From Deltaproteobacteria bacterium (lineage in GTDB: Bacteria; Myxococcota_A; Polyangia; Polyangiales; Ga0077539), in assembly GCA_030694465.1 (NCBI GenBank), contig JAUXYJ010000002.1:79817-143816 (forward strand): a stretch of 64,000 bases of DNA, read 5' to 3'. This document shows, piece by piece, positions 23,437-32,067 of the stretch. Numbering within the stretch: the first letter of the stretch is position 1; every line of letters begins with the position of its first letter. The position numbers were made by a program, and so were the translations under genes. Below the pieces are notes generated by a model. It had not been told where the DNA came from and made no database searches. It saw only the letters and a list, made by a program, of their open reading frames with translations.

Positions 23437-25338
23437 ATGACGTACGCACCCACTGCGCTATGCTCCGTGGCCTTCACGGTGAATCTCGCTCTGCATTTTG
23501 GCCCAAGGGCCCACGCGCGCTTGGTCCTCGCGGCGTTGCTCTCGCACGCTGCGCGAGCCCACGCTCAACCACGCCCAGGGGCCGCCTCGGTCCCGCCCGG
23601 AGTACGGCGTCCCGTGGGCACGCCACCCACCGTGCGCTCGGGCGAAGCGCTCGCCGAGGTGCGCATGTACGCGAGCGTTCGCACAGAGAATACCCTGCGC
23701 ATCGCATACATCGGCACCGGACGAGTCCGTGGACGACTGCTCTTGGCGACACTGCAGCGCGAGCCCGACGGCTCACTGCGCCGCACCGGCACCGATCGTG
23801 AGCTCGCACCGAGCGCGTCCGCCGTGGCGCTCACTTGGGATGCGCGCGGAGGCGCGGCCCTCTACGTCACGCCCACGCCGCATCGCAACGAGAGCGAACG
23901 AGATCGACACGCGCGTCATCACAATGGCACGCGATCGATGCAAGATTCACTACGCAATCCGCTGGGTACACCGAGCCTCACGGCGGGCGATGTGCATTTT
24001 GTACGGCTCGACGCGCAGGGCGCACCGGCGGGGCGACCGCTTCGATTGTTCTCAGAGAATGCTCGCGCGTTTCGCGTCGCGCTTGTGCGCGAGGGCGATG
24101 GATGGCTCGCCGGATGGACGGGTGCGCACGCACTCCAAGGCGAGGTCCGTGGGACCGTACGCTTCGCAAGGATCACCGCAGACGCGCGGCTCCAAGGGGC
24201 AACCATCGAGAGCGGATTCTCTGGCCCTCAAGGTGATGGACTCGTGCTTTTTTCTTCGCAGAATGCATCCCCTGCGCGTGCCGCGTGGAGCGGAGAGCAC
24301 TGCCACACCGACCCTACGCCCGCGCCCACCGCGCCCGCCCGCGACCCGTCGGAGAGCATCGAGACCCGCCCGCGATTTGTCATCCCTCAGGGTCCCTTGC
24401 ACGAGATCGCTGGCCCCCGCGTCGTGTGCGACTCACTCTCACTCTACACCCTCGCCCTGCCCCTCCAGGCCCCCGCTGCGACGCTCGTCTCGGGCCCAGC
24501 CCTCGCGCGAGACACCCTCACGCGCGCAGGTGAAACGCTGCTCTTTTCGCAACGCGAAGGGCACGACCGCGCGTCACTTCGGCAAGCTCAGCTCGCCCCC
24601 GACGGGCGGCTAGTGTCCGTCACGACCCTGGTCTCGCCGGGCCCCACGACACACGAAGACGCACCAGCGCGCGTGATCGCTACAGCGCAGCCCGACGACC
24701 GCAACGCGCCGACGGACTCGACGGTGCCTCCGCCCACTCCCCCCCAGCGCGCCGAAATCCTCCGCGCCCCGGTCGCCCTCGACGCGAGCAGCACAGGCCC
24801 TCGAGAGCTCTCCCTCGCGGCGCTCTCGATCGCCCGCACGCGAGTGATCATCGCGCAATCGACAAGCGCAAATGCAGAGATTTCGATGCGCAGCGTGGCC
24901 CCCATCGAGAGCGCTCACGAGCTGACCTGGGTCGACCCCGCGACCCAGTGGCTCTTGCTTCGCGTGGGCGACGGGCTCGGTGGACCGCTGGTGCACCTAG
25001 TGCTCGACCGCACAGACGCCGGCCCCGAGGTGATCTGGCCCGGGGACGAACGCCTCCGCGCACATCTTCTCCGCGCACGCATCGCGCGCGCCGCGGTGAC
25101 AGACCTCGAGCACTCGTTCGGCCCACTCTCGGCACGTTCGGACGCAGCGACAAACCCTTCTATGGTAGGCCTCACCAACAGCATGCGTCGTGTGCGCGCC
25201 CGCTGGACCGACGCCTGCGATTCGCTTCAAGCCCGCGCACGATTTCTCGTTCGCCGTGGCCTGCCCCGAGAGCTCGAGACCCTCGCGAGACAACAATGCG
25301 AAATCCCCGCCCTGGGCGCCGCCCCCACCTCGCAATAA
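23437..25338 (+). CDS. secreted hypothetical protein
   Basis: 633 aa from the start used. An N-terminal signal-like segment (LVLAALLSHAARAHA followed by QPRPG) suggests export. The body shows repeated short strands with patterns such as GDVHFVRLDAQG, AFRVALVREGDGWLAGWTG, EVRGTVRFARITADARL and LLFSQREGHDR, reminiscent of a beta-propeller or repeated beta-sheet domain. The C-terminus carries four Cys, possibly disulfides (ACDSLQ.., QCEIPAL). No catalytic motif recognised. An in-frame ATG at 23422 is an alternative start. The final 43 bases overlap the next gene. Confidence 0.6.
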   Translation: MTYAPTALCSVAFTVNLALHFGPRAHARLVLAALLSHAARAHAQPRPGAASVPPGVRRPVGTPPTVRSGEALAEVRMYASVRTENTLRIAYIGTGRVRGRLLLATLQREPDGSLRRTGTDRELAPSASAVALTWDARGGAALYVTPTPHRNESERDRHARHHNGTRSMQDSLRNPLGTPSLTAGDVHFVRLDAQGAPAGRPLRLFSENARAFRVALVREGDGWLAGWTGAHALQGEVRGTVRFARITADARLQGATIESGFSGPQGDGLVLFSSQNASPARAAWSGEHCHTDPTPAPTAPARDPSESIETRPRFVIPQGPLHEIAGPRVVCDSLSLYTLALPLQAPAATLVSGPALARDTLTRAGETLLFSQREGHDRASLRQAQLAPDGRLVSVTTLVSPGPTTHEDAPARVIATAQPDDRNAPTDSTVPPPTPPQRAEILRAPVALDASSTGPRELSLAALSIARTRVIIAQSTSANAEISMRSVAPIESAHELTWVDPATQWLLLRVGDGLGGPLVHLVLDRTDAGPEVIWPGDERLRAHLLRARIARAAVTDLEHSFGPLSARSDAATNPSMVGLTNSMRRVRARWTDACDSLQARARFLVRRGLPRELETLARQQCEIPALGAAPTSQ

Positions 25339-26162
25339 TCCCCACCCTCACGCTCTGCACGTTGGGCACGCTCTGCACGCACGCCCTCCCCGCGAGCGCT
25401 CAGCTGCACCCACGCTGGATTGGGCCCGTCGGCGCAGACACCCTCGCGCGCGACACCCTGCGCGCACACGATGCACGCACGCGCTCCTTCGCCGACGTGA
25501 GCAGCTGGGTGATCGTAGGCGCCGTGCTCGCCGCGCCCCTGGCAGTCTCCGCGCACGCGACTGCGGCCCAGCAAGCTCCTGCATCGAGCTTTGCTTTGTC
25601 TGCGATTTCGCTCGCGATTCCGTACGGAGGGGTCGCCCTGACGGGGTTCATCGCCAAGTCGCTCTTCGCCCGCGAGCGCCCCTACGCGACCGCCGCAGGC
25701 CTCGCGCGACGCTGCATCACCGGCAATGAGCCCGGCTGCGACGCAGACCGCAACGCGTCGTTTCCGTCGCTGCACTCGGCCTTCGCGTTCGCCGGGGCCG
25801 GCATGACGTGCGTGCAAGCCGCAACCCTTGCACCGTACGCCGCGGGGCTCGACGCCCTCGGCTGCGGCTTCGCCACCTTTGGCGCCACCCTCGGAGCCGC
25901 GCTGCGCATGGTCGCAGACAAGCACTACGCGAGCGACGTGATCGTCGGGTCGCTGCTCGGAGCGAGCCTGTCCGTGGGCCTCGCGGTCGCGTTTCATCAG
26001 CAATCTCAGGCGCCGTTGCGTCTTAACGCGGCGCTCGAGACCCCCCAAGACACCCTCGGGCCCACCCTGCTGGGCGCCGGACTGGGCATCCTGAGCGGTG
26101 GGCTCTTGATGGGTCTGCTCGGGCTCGAGCTGCGCGCCCAAGCCCAAGCCCACGCGCACTAA
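25296..26162 (+). CDS. PAP2-family phosphatase-like membrane/secreted protein
   Basis: 288 aa. Signal peptide ending near ALPASAQ, then several hydrophobic helices. The three type-2 phosphatidic-acid-phosphatase motifs are recognisable: K121-x6-R128-P129 (KSLFARERP), SFPSLHS with His160, and R204-x5-H210-x3-D214 (RMVADKHYASD). Members dephosphorylate lipid phosphates such as phosphatidate or undecaprenyl pyrophosphate, or act as acid phosphatases. Motif 2 reads PSLH rather than the commoner PSGH. The gene overlaps the previous CDS by 43 bases, and its stop overlaps the convergent CBS gene by 4 bases. ATG chosen because it begins the signal peptide. Confidence 0.82.
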   Translation: MRNPRPGRRPHLAIIPTLTLCTLGTLCTHALPASAQLHPRWIGPVGADTLARDTLRAHDARTRSFADVSSWVIVGAVLAAPLAVSAHATAAQQAPASSFALSAISLAIPYGGVALTGFIAKSLFARERPYATAAGLARRCITGNEPGCDADRNASFPSLHSAFAFAGAGMTCVQAATLAPYAAGLDALGCGFATFGATLGAALRMVADKHYASDVIVGSLLGASLSVGLAVAFHQQSQAPLRLNAALETPQDTLGPTLLGAGLGILSGGLLMGLLGLELRAQAQAHAH

Positions 26163-26566
26163 GCGAGCCGGGTCTGCAACAAGTGCGCAAACGCCGCGAG
26201 CGCGTCTACGGCTGTAAAAATCCCCACAACATGATGGTTGTCCATCACGACCGCTGAGCCAATCTTTTGCTCTGCCATGGTCGTGACCACCTCGTCGATG
26301 GGCGATTTGGGAGTCACCGTAAACGGCTTCGGGGTCATCGCGTCAACGACGAGTAGCACCCCCGGATCGGCACCCGCGATGGACGTGATCAACGCCAAAT
26401 CTCGGTCCGAAAGCAGGCCAACGAGGGCCTCACCGTTCATCACTGGCAGGTGCCGAATGTGGTGCTGGGTCATCAATCGCTGGGCGTCTTTGAGCGTCGC
26501 GCTCTGGTCCACAACAAGGGGAGAGGTCGACATGTACTTGTCGATCGTCGGAATTGGTTTGGTCAT
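26159..26566 (-). CDS. CBS-domain pair protein
   Basis: 135 aa consisting of two CBS motifs (a Bateman module): the first around IRHLPVMNGEALVGLLSDRDL, the second around IGSAVVMDNHHVVGIFTAVDAL. CBS pairs bind adenosine nucleotides (AMP, ATP, SAM) and act as energy sensors. An alternative upstream start exists, but the ATG at 26566 has GAGG six bases before it and begins where homologues begin. It is a paralogue of the CBS gene at the far end of this signalling island. A TGGCAC-N5-CCGCA match lies directly upstream. Confidence 0.87.
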   Translation of the reverse strand: MTKPIPTIDKYMSTSPLVVDQSATLKDAQRLMTQHHIRHLPVMNGEALVGLLSDRDLALITSIAGADPGVLLVVDAMTPKPFTVTPKSPIDEVVTTMAEQKIGSAVVMDNHHVVGIFTAVDALAAFAHLLQTRLA

Positions 26567-26578
26567 GCGGCCTCGCTC

Positions 26579-26594
26579 TGCGGAGATCGTGCCA
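26579..26594 (-). promoter_or_regulatory. possible sigma-54 promoter for CBS gene
   Basis: On the minus strand TGGCACGATCTCCGCA has the -24 GG and -12 GC at the correct 10-base spacing and a perfect TGGCAC. The -12 element is CCGCA, not TTGCA. The implied start point is within two to three bases of the ATG, which would leave the mRNA nearly leaderless, so confidence is low. Confidence 0.28.
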
Positions 26595-26759
26595 ACGCAA
26601 CCCACACGCACGAACGCAAGATCTGCACGCAATGCGCGCGCTTTGCGTTGAACGCACCCAAGCACACACGCGCTCGCGAGGACCTCTGAGAGGCTCTGTT
26701 GAGCGATTTCGCTCGCACGATGCGCTCAAAGGCTCATCCGCGGTCGTGCCTCTGCGTGA

Positions 26760-26775
26760 TGGCCCGCGCATTGCT
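26760..26775 (+). promoter_or_regulatory. candidate sigma-54 (-24/-12) promoter of the globin-kinase operon
   Basis: TGGCCC-GCGCA-TTGCT matches TGGCAC-N5-TTGCW with one mismatch; the invariant GG (26761-26762) and GC (26773-26774) are correctly spaced. Predicted start about 26786, giving a leader of about 77 bases before the kinase ATG. The operon itself encodes an NtrC-type sigma-54 activator, so autoregulation is plausible. Confidence 0.5.
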
Positions 26776-26862
26776 GAGTGAGCTTCTCGCGCAAAGCGGA
26801 ACCTTGGGCGAGCAGTTCGCCCTGCGACCGTCGCACACCGTCGCACTACGCTCGGCCTACCC

Positions 26863-28467
26863 ATGGATCTTTTACCTCAACGACGCTGCCTAGAGCTCTT
26901 GCGCTATGTGCGGTTTACCGACCGCGATCTTGGTCTCTTGCGTGCGCTCGCCGGGCCCGCGCGCCCGTCGTTTGTGCGCATCGCCGATGAGTTCTACGAG
27001 CGCATCCGCGAGCACGACGAAGCCCACGCCGTCCTGCGCGACGACGCACAGGTCCAGCGGCTCAAGGGCACGCTGGTTCGCTGGATGGAGAGCCTGCTCA
27101 CGTCCGATCGTGACGAGAAATATTGCGAAGACCGCATGCGCATCGGGAGAGTGCACGTTCGCGTGGGATTGCCCCAGCGGTTTGTCCCCGTCGCGATGGC
27201 GCTCATTCACCGCTCACTCGAGAAAATCGCCGACGAAAACCCTCACGCCGATGCGACCCGCTCGGCGCTCGTGCGCGCGATTGATGTCGAGCTCGCTGTC
27301 ATGCTCGAGAGCTACGTCGATCACTTCGCCCAGCGCTTGCAACACGTCCAAGCGCTCGAGTCTCAGGCTCTCCGCGAGAGACTCGAGCACGAGACCCGCG
27401 TGCGGTCCGCGGCGCTTGAGCGGTCACGCCAAGTGATCGTGGGCATCGACCGAGACAACCAGATCGCGTTCGTCAACGCGGCGACCGAGGCAGCCATTGG
27501 CTTCTCGCGCGATGAGCTCGTCGCGCAGCCATTTGTCTCGCAGTTCGCGCACCCCACCGCGCACGATGAGCTCTATCAGGCGCTCAGCCAAGCGCGCGCG
27601 GCGGGCGCCGATGGCGTCGAATGGACGGGCCCCATGGTGACCCGCGCCGGGCACCAACGCCTGATGCGATGGCACCTTGTCGCCAGCGAAGAGTCCGGAA
27701 AATCGTTTGTTCTCGGCGCCGCCGACGACGCAACCGACGAGCAAACGCGCCTCGCGCAGCACCTGCGCACCGAGCGGCTCGCGGGCATCGGCACCCTCGC
27801 CGCCGGGCTCGCCCACGAGATCCGCAATCCGCTCAACGGAGCGCTCTTGCACGTGACCTATCTCGAGCGCTCGCTCGCGCGTCGCGAGAGCGATCCCGGG
27901 GAGCGCGAGGCCGTGGGAGCGGTCAGCGACGAGATCCGACGGCTGAGCTTGCTCGTCCGCGATTTCTTGGTTTTTGCCAGGCCAACACCCCCCACACTTG
28001 AGCCCCTTGAGATCAATGACCTCACCACACGCGTGCTCTCGCTGATCCAAGCCGACGCGCTCGCCGCGGGGGTCACGCTCAAGAGCGATTTGGCCAAAGA
28101 GCCGCTGCAGGTCCGAGGCGATCGCAACAAGCTCCAGCAGGTATTTCTCAATCTCTTGCGCAACGCAGTCGAAGCCGTCTCGACCTCGCTAGGCACCGTG
28201 ACCCTCCGAACGCGCAGACGCCCTCGGCACGCCGTGATCGAAGTGCACGACGATGGCGCAGGAATCCCCAGTGATAACGCACCGATTTTTGATGCGTTCT
28301 TCTCGACCAAGCCCAACGGGACGGGGCTTGGTCTCGCCATCGTGCATCGCATTGTGAGCGACCACGGCGGCACCGTCGAGGTCGAGTCGTCCCCAGCCAA
28401 CACGGTCTTCAGAGTGCTCCTCCCAGCTGCTTGGGGAAGCGACGAAGCACCACAGAGGGAGCATTGA
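26863..28467 (+). CDS. globin-coupled sensor histidine kinase with PAS domain
   Basis: 534 aa, soluble. Residues ~10-165 form a sensor-globin (protoglobin) domain: [18 protein letters not shown]...[31 protein letters not shown], where His98 in IGRVH is the expected proximal haem ligand. A PAS domain follows (~187-300, ..[26 protein letters not shown]..), then HisKA with the phospho-acceptor His318 ([12 protein letters not shown]), the N box ([15 protein letters not shown]) and G boxes ([16 protein letters not shown]). It probably senses O2 or NO through haem and phosphorylates the NtrC-type regulator encoded three bases downstream. No transmembrane segment. Confidence 0.88.
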   Translation: MDLLPQRRCLELLRYVRFTDRDLGLLRALAGPARPSFVRIADEFYERIREHDEAHAVLRDDAQVQRLKGTLVRWMESLLTSDRDEKYCEDRMRIGRVHVRVGLPQRFVPVAMALIHRSLEKIADENPHADATRSALVRAIDVELAVMLESYVDHFAQRLQHVQALESQALRERLEHETRVRSAALERSRQVIVGIDRDNQIAFVNAATEAAIGFSRDELVAQPFVSQFAHPTAHDELYQALSQARAAGADGVEWTGPMVTRAGHQRLMRWHLVASEESGKSFVLGAADDATDEQTRLAQHLRTERLAGIGTLAAGLAHEIRNPLNGALLHVTYLERSLARRESDPGEREAVGAVSDEIRRLSLLVRDFLVFARPTPPTLEPLEINDLTTRVLSLIQADALAAGVTLKSDLAKEPLQVRGDRNKLQQVFLNLLRNAVEAVSTSLGTVTLRTRRRPRHAVIEVHDDGAGIPSDNAPIFDAFFSTKPNGTGLGLAIVHRIVSDHGGTVEVESSPANTVFRVLLPAAWGSDEAPQREH

Positions 28468-28469
28468 CC

Positions 28470-29861
28470 ATGACAAATCCACGCAAAGCTCGAATTTTGG
28501 TCGTCGACGACGAGGCCAGCGCGCGCAACGGCATGAAGCTCTTGCTCAGCCAAGACGGCTACGACGTGCACCTCGCATCGAACGGGCGCGAGGCCCTGGA
28601 CATGCTTGGAGAGAGGCCCTTCGACATCGTCGTGACAGACCTCAAGATGCCCGAGCTGGATGGCATTGAGCTGGTGAAAAGAGCACGCGCGAGGTTCACC
28701 TCGCTGCCCATGATCGTCGTGACCGCGTTTGGCGACGTCGCGAGCGCAGTCGCTGCCATGCGCGCAGGCGCCGAGCACTATCTGGTCAAACCCGTGGACT
28801 TCGACGAGCTCTCGATGGCCCTTGAGCGCAGCCTCGAACGCAGCGCCCTCAGGCACGAGGCCGACAGCCTCCGGCGCCAAATGCAGGACAAGCTCGGCGG
28901 CGTAGGAGGCCTGCTCGGGACCTCTCCGGCGATGCAGCAAGTGTACAAACTCGCACGCCAAGTCGCCCCTGCGCGGGCGACAGTGCTCATCACCGGCGAG
29001 AGCGGGACGGGCAAGGGCGAGCTCGCGCGCGCCGTGCACCAGATGGGCCCGCGCAACAACGCGCCGTTTGTGTCCCTTCACTGCGCAGCCCTCGCAGAGG
29101 GAGTGCTCGAGAGCGAGCTCTTTGGGCACGAAAAAGGTTCGTTTACGGGTGCGGATCGCAGGCGCCAGGGTCGCTTCGAGCAAGCGCACGGGGGCACGCT
29201 CTTTCTTGACGAAGTGGGCGAAATCCCTGCGTCGATTCAGAGCAAACTGCTGCGCGTGCTTCAAGAGCGGAGCTTCGAACGCGTCGGCGGAAACGAGACC
29301 CTCAAGGTCGACGTTCGCTTGATCGCGGCGACCAACAAAGACCTGGCCAAAGAGGTCGCCGAGGGACGCTTTCGCGAGGACCTCTACTACAGGCTCAACG
29401 TTGTCCACATCACCGTGCCGCCGCTGCGCGCGCGGGGCAACGACGCGCTCTTGTTGGCCAATCATTTTCTCACACGATTTGCGGCCGAAAACGGAAAACA
29501 AATCGAAGGCTTCACCGAGCGCGCGACCGCTCTTCTGCTCGGCCACCGCTGGCCAGGCAACGTGCGCGAGCTTGAGAACGCCATCGAGCGCGCGGTGGTT
29601 CTCTGCGACAGCACCACGCTTGACAGCCGCGATTTGCCTCTCGAACCAGCCCCCGCGAGTCGCACAGGGCTCGCGATTCCGGGCTCGACCATGGCCGAAA
29701 TCGAACGCTACGCCATCCTGACGACGCTCCAAGCCGTGGGAGGCTCTACGACCAAAGCCGCAGAGATGCTCGAGCTCTCGGTACGAACGATTCAATACCG
29801 ACTGCACGAGTACGGCCGCTCTGCCAAAGACCGCGCACGGTCATCCACCCGCGGTAACTAA
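28470..29861 (+). CDS. sigma-54-dependent response regulator (NtrC family)
   Basis: 463 aa. Receiver domain 1-120 with acidic pocket VVDDE and phospho-acceptor Asp57 ([12 protein letters not shown]). Sigma-54-interacting AAA+ domain with Walker [11 protein letters not shown], the loop [16 protein letters not shown] (GSFTGA, a natural variant of GAFTGA), [13 protein letters not shown] (Walker B), and R fingers downstream. C-terminal Fis-type helix-turn-helix ([23 protein letters not shown]). The ATG at 28470 follows GAGGGAG by nine bases. It activates sigma-54 promoters on phosphorylation by the upstream globin kinase; targets may include this locus. Confidence 0.93.
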   Translation: MTNPRKARILVVDDEASARNGMKLLLSQDGYDVHLASNGREALDMLGERPFDIVVTDLKMPELDGIELVKRARARFTSLPMIVVTAFGDVASAVAAMRAGAEHYLVKPVDFDELSMALERSLERSALRHEADSLRRQMQDKLGGVGGLLGTSPAMQQVYKLARQVAPARATVLITGESGTGKGELARAVHQMGPRNNAPFVSLHCAALAEGVLESELFGHEKGSFTGADRRRQGRFEQAHGGTLFLDEVGEIPASIQSKLLRVLQERSFERVGGNETLKVDVRLIAATNKDLAKEVAEGRFREDLYYRLNVVHITVPPLRARGNDALLLANHFLTRFAAENGKQIEGFTERATALLLGHRWPGNVRELENAIERAVVLCDSTTLDSRDLPLEPAPASRTGLAIPGSTMAEIERYAILTTLQAVGGSTTKAAEMLELSVRTIQYRLHEYGRSAKDRARSSTRGN

Positions 29862-29871
29862 GGGAGCGCTC

Positions 29872-30264
29872 ATGACGCTCAGCGAATCGTCTGCCAAGAT
29901 CTTACTGATCGAGGACGACCCATCCAGCGCAACCAGGCTCATCCAGCTCTTGTCCGAGGACGGCTTCGAGGTCGAATGGCGAGACAACGCCACCGACGCG
30001 GCAGTGCGCATTGGCCAGGGACACCGACCCGACGCGATCGTGCTCGATTACCGTCTGCCTCACCGAGACGGGCTCCAGCTCGCGCACGACGCGCGCGCAC
30101 GCTGGCCCACGATCCCATTGGTCTTCGTCACGAGTTACAGCGAAGTGCTCCAACGGATCGAGCCCATGAGTCCGCCCGCCATCGTTGTATCCAAGCCAGT
30201 CGTGTACAGTGACCTGGTCAGGATTCTGCAGCGCTTGGTCGGGGCGAGCCAAATCCAAGACTGA
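29872..30264 (+). CDS. single-domain response regulator (receiver only)
   Basis: 130 aa. Receiver domain only: acidic pair LIEDDP, phospho-acceptor Asp59 (IVLDYRLPHRDG), Thr/Ser (FVTSYS) and Lys in VVSKPV. No output domain, so it acts in a phosphorelay, as a phosphate sink, or by protein contact. It follows the NtrC-type gene after ten bases with AGGGAG in front, so it belongs to the same operon as a second possible partner of the globin kinase. Confidence 0.88.
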   Translation: MTLSESSAKILLIEDDPSSATRLIQLLSEDGFEVEWRDNATDAAVRIGQGHRPDAIVLDYRLPHRDGLQLAHDARARWPTIPLVFVTSYSEVLQRIEPMSPPAIVVSKPVVYSDLVRILQRLVGASQIQD

Positions 30265-30377
30265 TCTTCGTCTCATCGGGCAAGCAATTTTTGCCACAGA
30301 TGAGCACGCCCACAAACAAGATTAACCTGCGTTATTGCAGTCATTATTGACACGCACTCACCCAAAGGACACCACTC

Positions 30378-30815
30378 ATGAATATCATCGTCGGTCTCGA
30401 TCGCAGCGAAATCTCCAAAGCCGTTTTGATGCGCGCCGTGCTCTTTGCAAAGCGCAATGACGGCAAGCTGCACATCGTTCGCGCGGTCCCCATCCCCGTC
30501 GAGATGCCACTTGAAGCGCTGTCGATTGACCCCGAGGCGCTCCCCGCTCGCTTGCTCGACTACGCGCAGCGCGACATCGAGCGCATGGTCGACGACGCCC
30601 CCAAAGACGTCGTGGCTTCGGTCGAAGCGCGTGTCGGGGTGCCGTGGCAAGTGCTCGTCGACGTGGCGCGCGAGAAGCACGCAGAGCTCTTGATCGTGGG
30701 CACGCACCAGTACGGAATCCTCGATCGTCTGCTCGGAACGACCGCCGCCCGCGTAGCCAACCACGCTCCCTGCTCGGTCTACATCGTCCGCGAAATCACT
30801 GAAGAAAAGAAGTAA
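30378..30815 (+). CDS. universal stress protein UspA family
   Basis: 145 aa single Usp domain. The ATP-binding class signature is present: early Asp (VGLDRSE) and GTHQYG...GTTAARVANHAPCSV, close to the G-x2-G-x9-G-(S/T) motif. Usp proteins accumulate in stress or oxygen limitation and bind ATP. A CBS gene follows three bases after the stop, so they form a pair. The 113-base upstream gap contains an inverted repeat GGCAA-N7-TTGCC (about 30280-30296); no -24/-12 pair is found here. Role in low-oxygen survival is inferred from the neighbouring haem sensor. Confidence 0.88.
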   Translation: MNIIVGLDRSEISKAVLMRAVLFAKRNDGKLHIVRAVPIPVEMPLEALSIDPEALPARLLDYAQRDIERMVDDAPKDVVASVEARVGVPWQVLVDVAREKHAELLIVGTHQYGILDRLLGTTAARVANHAPCSVYIVREITEEKK

Positions 30816-30818
30816 CCC

Positions 30819-31208
30819 ATGACCACCACCATTGAGTCGTACATGACGCCGAGCCCGCACACCATCGGCCGCGATCAGACCCTCAAGCATGCTCATGAGA
30901 TCATGCGAGAGCACAAGATCCGTCACCTCCCAGTGCTCCATGGAGGCAAACTGCTGGGCATCGTCTCGTCACGCGACCTGTACTTCATCGAGAGCGAACC
31001 CGACGTCAACCCGACGAGCGAGACCGTCGAAGAAGCCATGACCCCCGATCCCTACGTGGTGCTCAAGTCCGCTTCTCTCACAAGCGTCGCCTCGCACATG
31101 GCCGAGCATCATCTCGGCTGCGCGCTCGTCACCGATGACCACGGCAAGATGCTCGGGATCTTCACGACCGTGGACGCGCTGCGAGCGCTGGCCCATTTCG
31201 CCAAGTAA
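30819..31208 (+). CDS. CBS-domain pair protein
   Basis: 129 aa Bateman module with two CBS motifs (IRHLPVLHGGKLLGIVSSRDL and LGCALVTDDHGKMLGIFTTVDAL). It is the clear paralogue of the minus-strand CBS gene at the other end of the island, sharing the DALxAxAH C-terminus. Translationally close to the Usp gene (three bases), so both are probably made together. Likely an adenine-nucleotide sensor; output partner unknown. Confidence 0.88.
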   Translation: MTTTIESYMTPSPHTIGRDQTLKHAHEIMREHKIRHLPVLHGGKLLGIVSSRDLYFIESEPDVNPTSETVEEAMTPDPYVVLKSASLTSVASHMAEHHLGCALVTDDHGKMLGIFTTVDALRALAHFAK

Positions 31209-31263
31209 TTCTCTGCGCAAAGTGCAGTTCTTGCGTCACGAGCGCACAGGCTGCACCCATCGC

Positions 31264-32019
31264 TCAGCGCGCGGGCGCGTCGCAGTGAGAGGGAGCATCC
31301 CAGACCACACGCGGAGCCTCACCGAGCCAGCCCCCCGCATGGAGCGCTACCAGCGCCTGCACGAGAGAGAGCAGCGCGACGGTGAGCCCCAGCGCAATGC
31401 GCCAGTGTTTTGCCAAGCGATAGCGCGGATCGCGCCGAGCGATCACCCATCCCCACAGCCCCAGCGAGGGCGTGGTCCCTAGCCCAAAAAACAACAGCGA
31501 GAGCGCGCCGCGCCAAGGGCTCGCCGTAGTCGCCGCGAGCGCGAGCGCTGCGTAGACCATCCCGCAGGGCACGAAAGACCACAGCATCCCGAGCGCCAAC
31601 ACCACCCGCGCGCTAGATCCCCGTGTCCGCCGTCTTAGCGCTGCAAATAGCCTAGTGAATCCGCTCTTTGCCGCGCGCTCAAATACAGAAAATACCGAGA
31701 CAACTCCCGCCGTCTGCAGGCCCACGAGCACCCCCAAGAGCGCCGTGAGTCCCCGCACTGTCCACTGAGCTGGCGATGGCACGACCGTCGCCACCGCTCC
31801 CGCGAGGGACCCCGCCGCGGCCCCCGCAAGCGCATATCCTCCGATGCGCCCCAGATGAAACGCAAGGTGCCCACGCGCGCGTCCCTTGCCTGCACAGATC
31901 CCATCGACCGCGCTCACCACGGGCCCGCACATCGCGACGCAGTGTGCAGACGAGGCGACCCCTGCCGCGAGCGCGGTGAGGCACTGCATCACGAGCGAGA
32001 CACCCAACATCGAGGTCAT
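31264..32019 (-). CDS. TauE/SafE or CcoH-like membrane protein (SHCxxMCGP type)
   Basis: 251 aa, about six hydrophobic helices. The motif GVASSAHCVAMCGPVVSAV (His-Cys-x3-Cys) near the N-terminus and FVPCGMVYAAL mark the urease-accessory-H/DsbD-like transmembrane group annotated as sulfite exporter TauE/SafE. Relatives often sit beside ccoGIS and are associated with copper handling for cbb3-type cytochrome oxidase assembly. No cco gene is visible here, so that link is family-level. The second in-frame ATG (32019) is used; 32040 is an alternative. An operon with the lipoprotein gene 48 bases upstream is possible. Confidence 0.8.
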   Translation of the reverse strand: MTSMLGVSLVMQCLTALAAGVASSAHCVAMCGPVVSAVDGICAGKGRARGHLAFHLGRIGGYALAGAAAGSLAGAVATVVPSPAQWTVRGLTALLGVLVGLQTAGVVSVFSVFERAAKSGFTRLFAALRRRTRGSSARVVLALGMLWSFVPCGMVYAALALAATTASPWRGALSLLFFGLGTTPSLGLWGWVIARRDPRYRLAKHWRIALGLTVALLSLVQALVALHAGGWLGEAPRVVWDAPSHCDAPAR

Positions 32020-32067
32020 CGCGTGTCTGCACAGCAACATGCGGGCCGTACAATCCGCCGCGTTGCA

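Noticed and set aside
27858..29807. 649-residue reading frame on the minus strand opposite the kinase and NtrC genes
   Set aside because: Fully antisense to two convincing genes with complete motifs; GC-rich codon bias commonly opens long antisense frames. No recognised domain.
30279..30296. GGGCAAGCAATTTTTGCC before the Usp gene as a sigma-54 promoter
   Set aside because: The GG and GC elements are not 10 bases apart; it is only a short inverted repeat.
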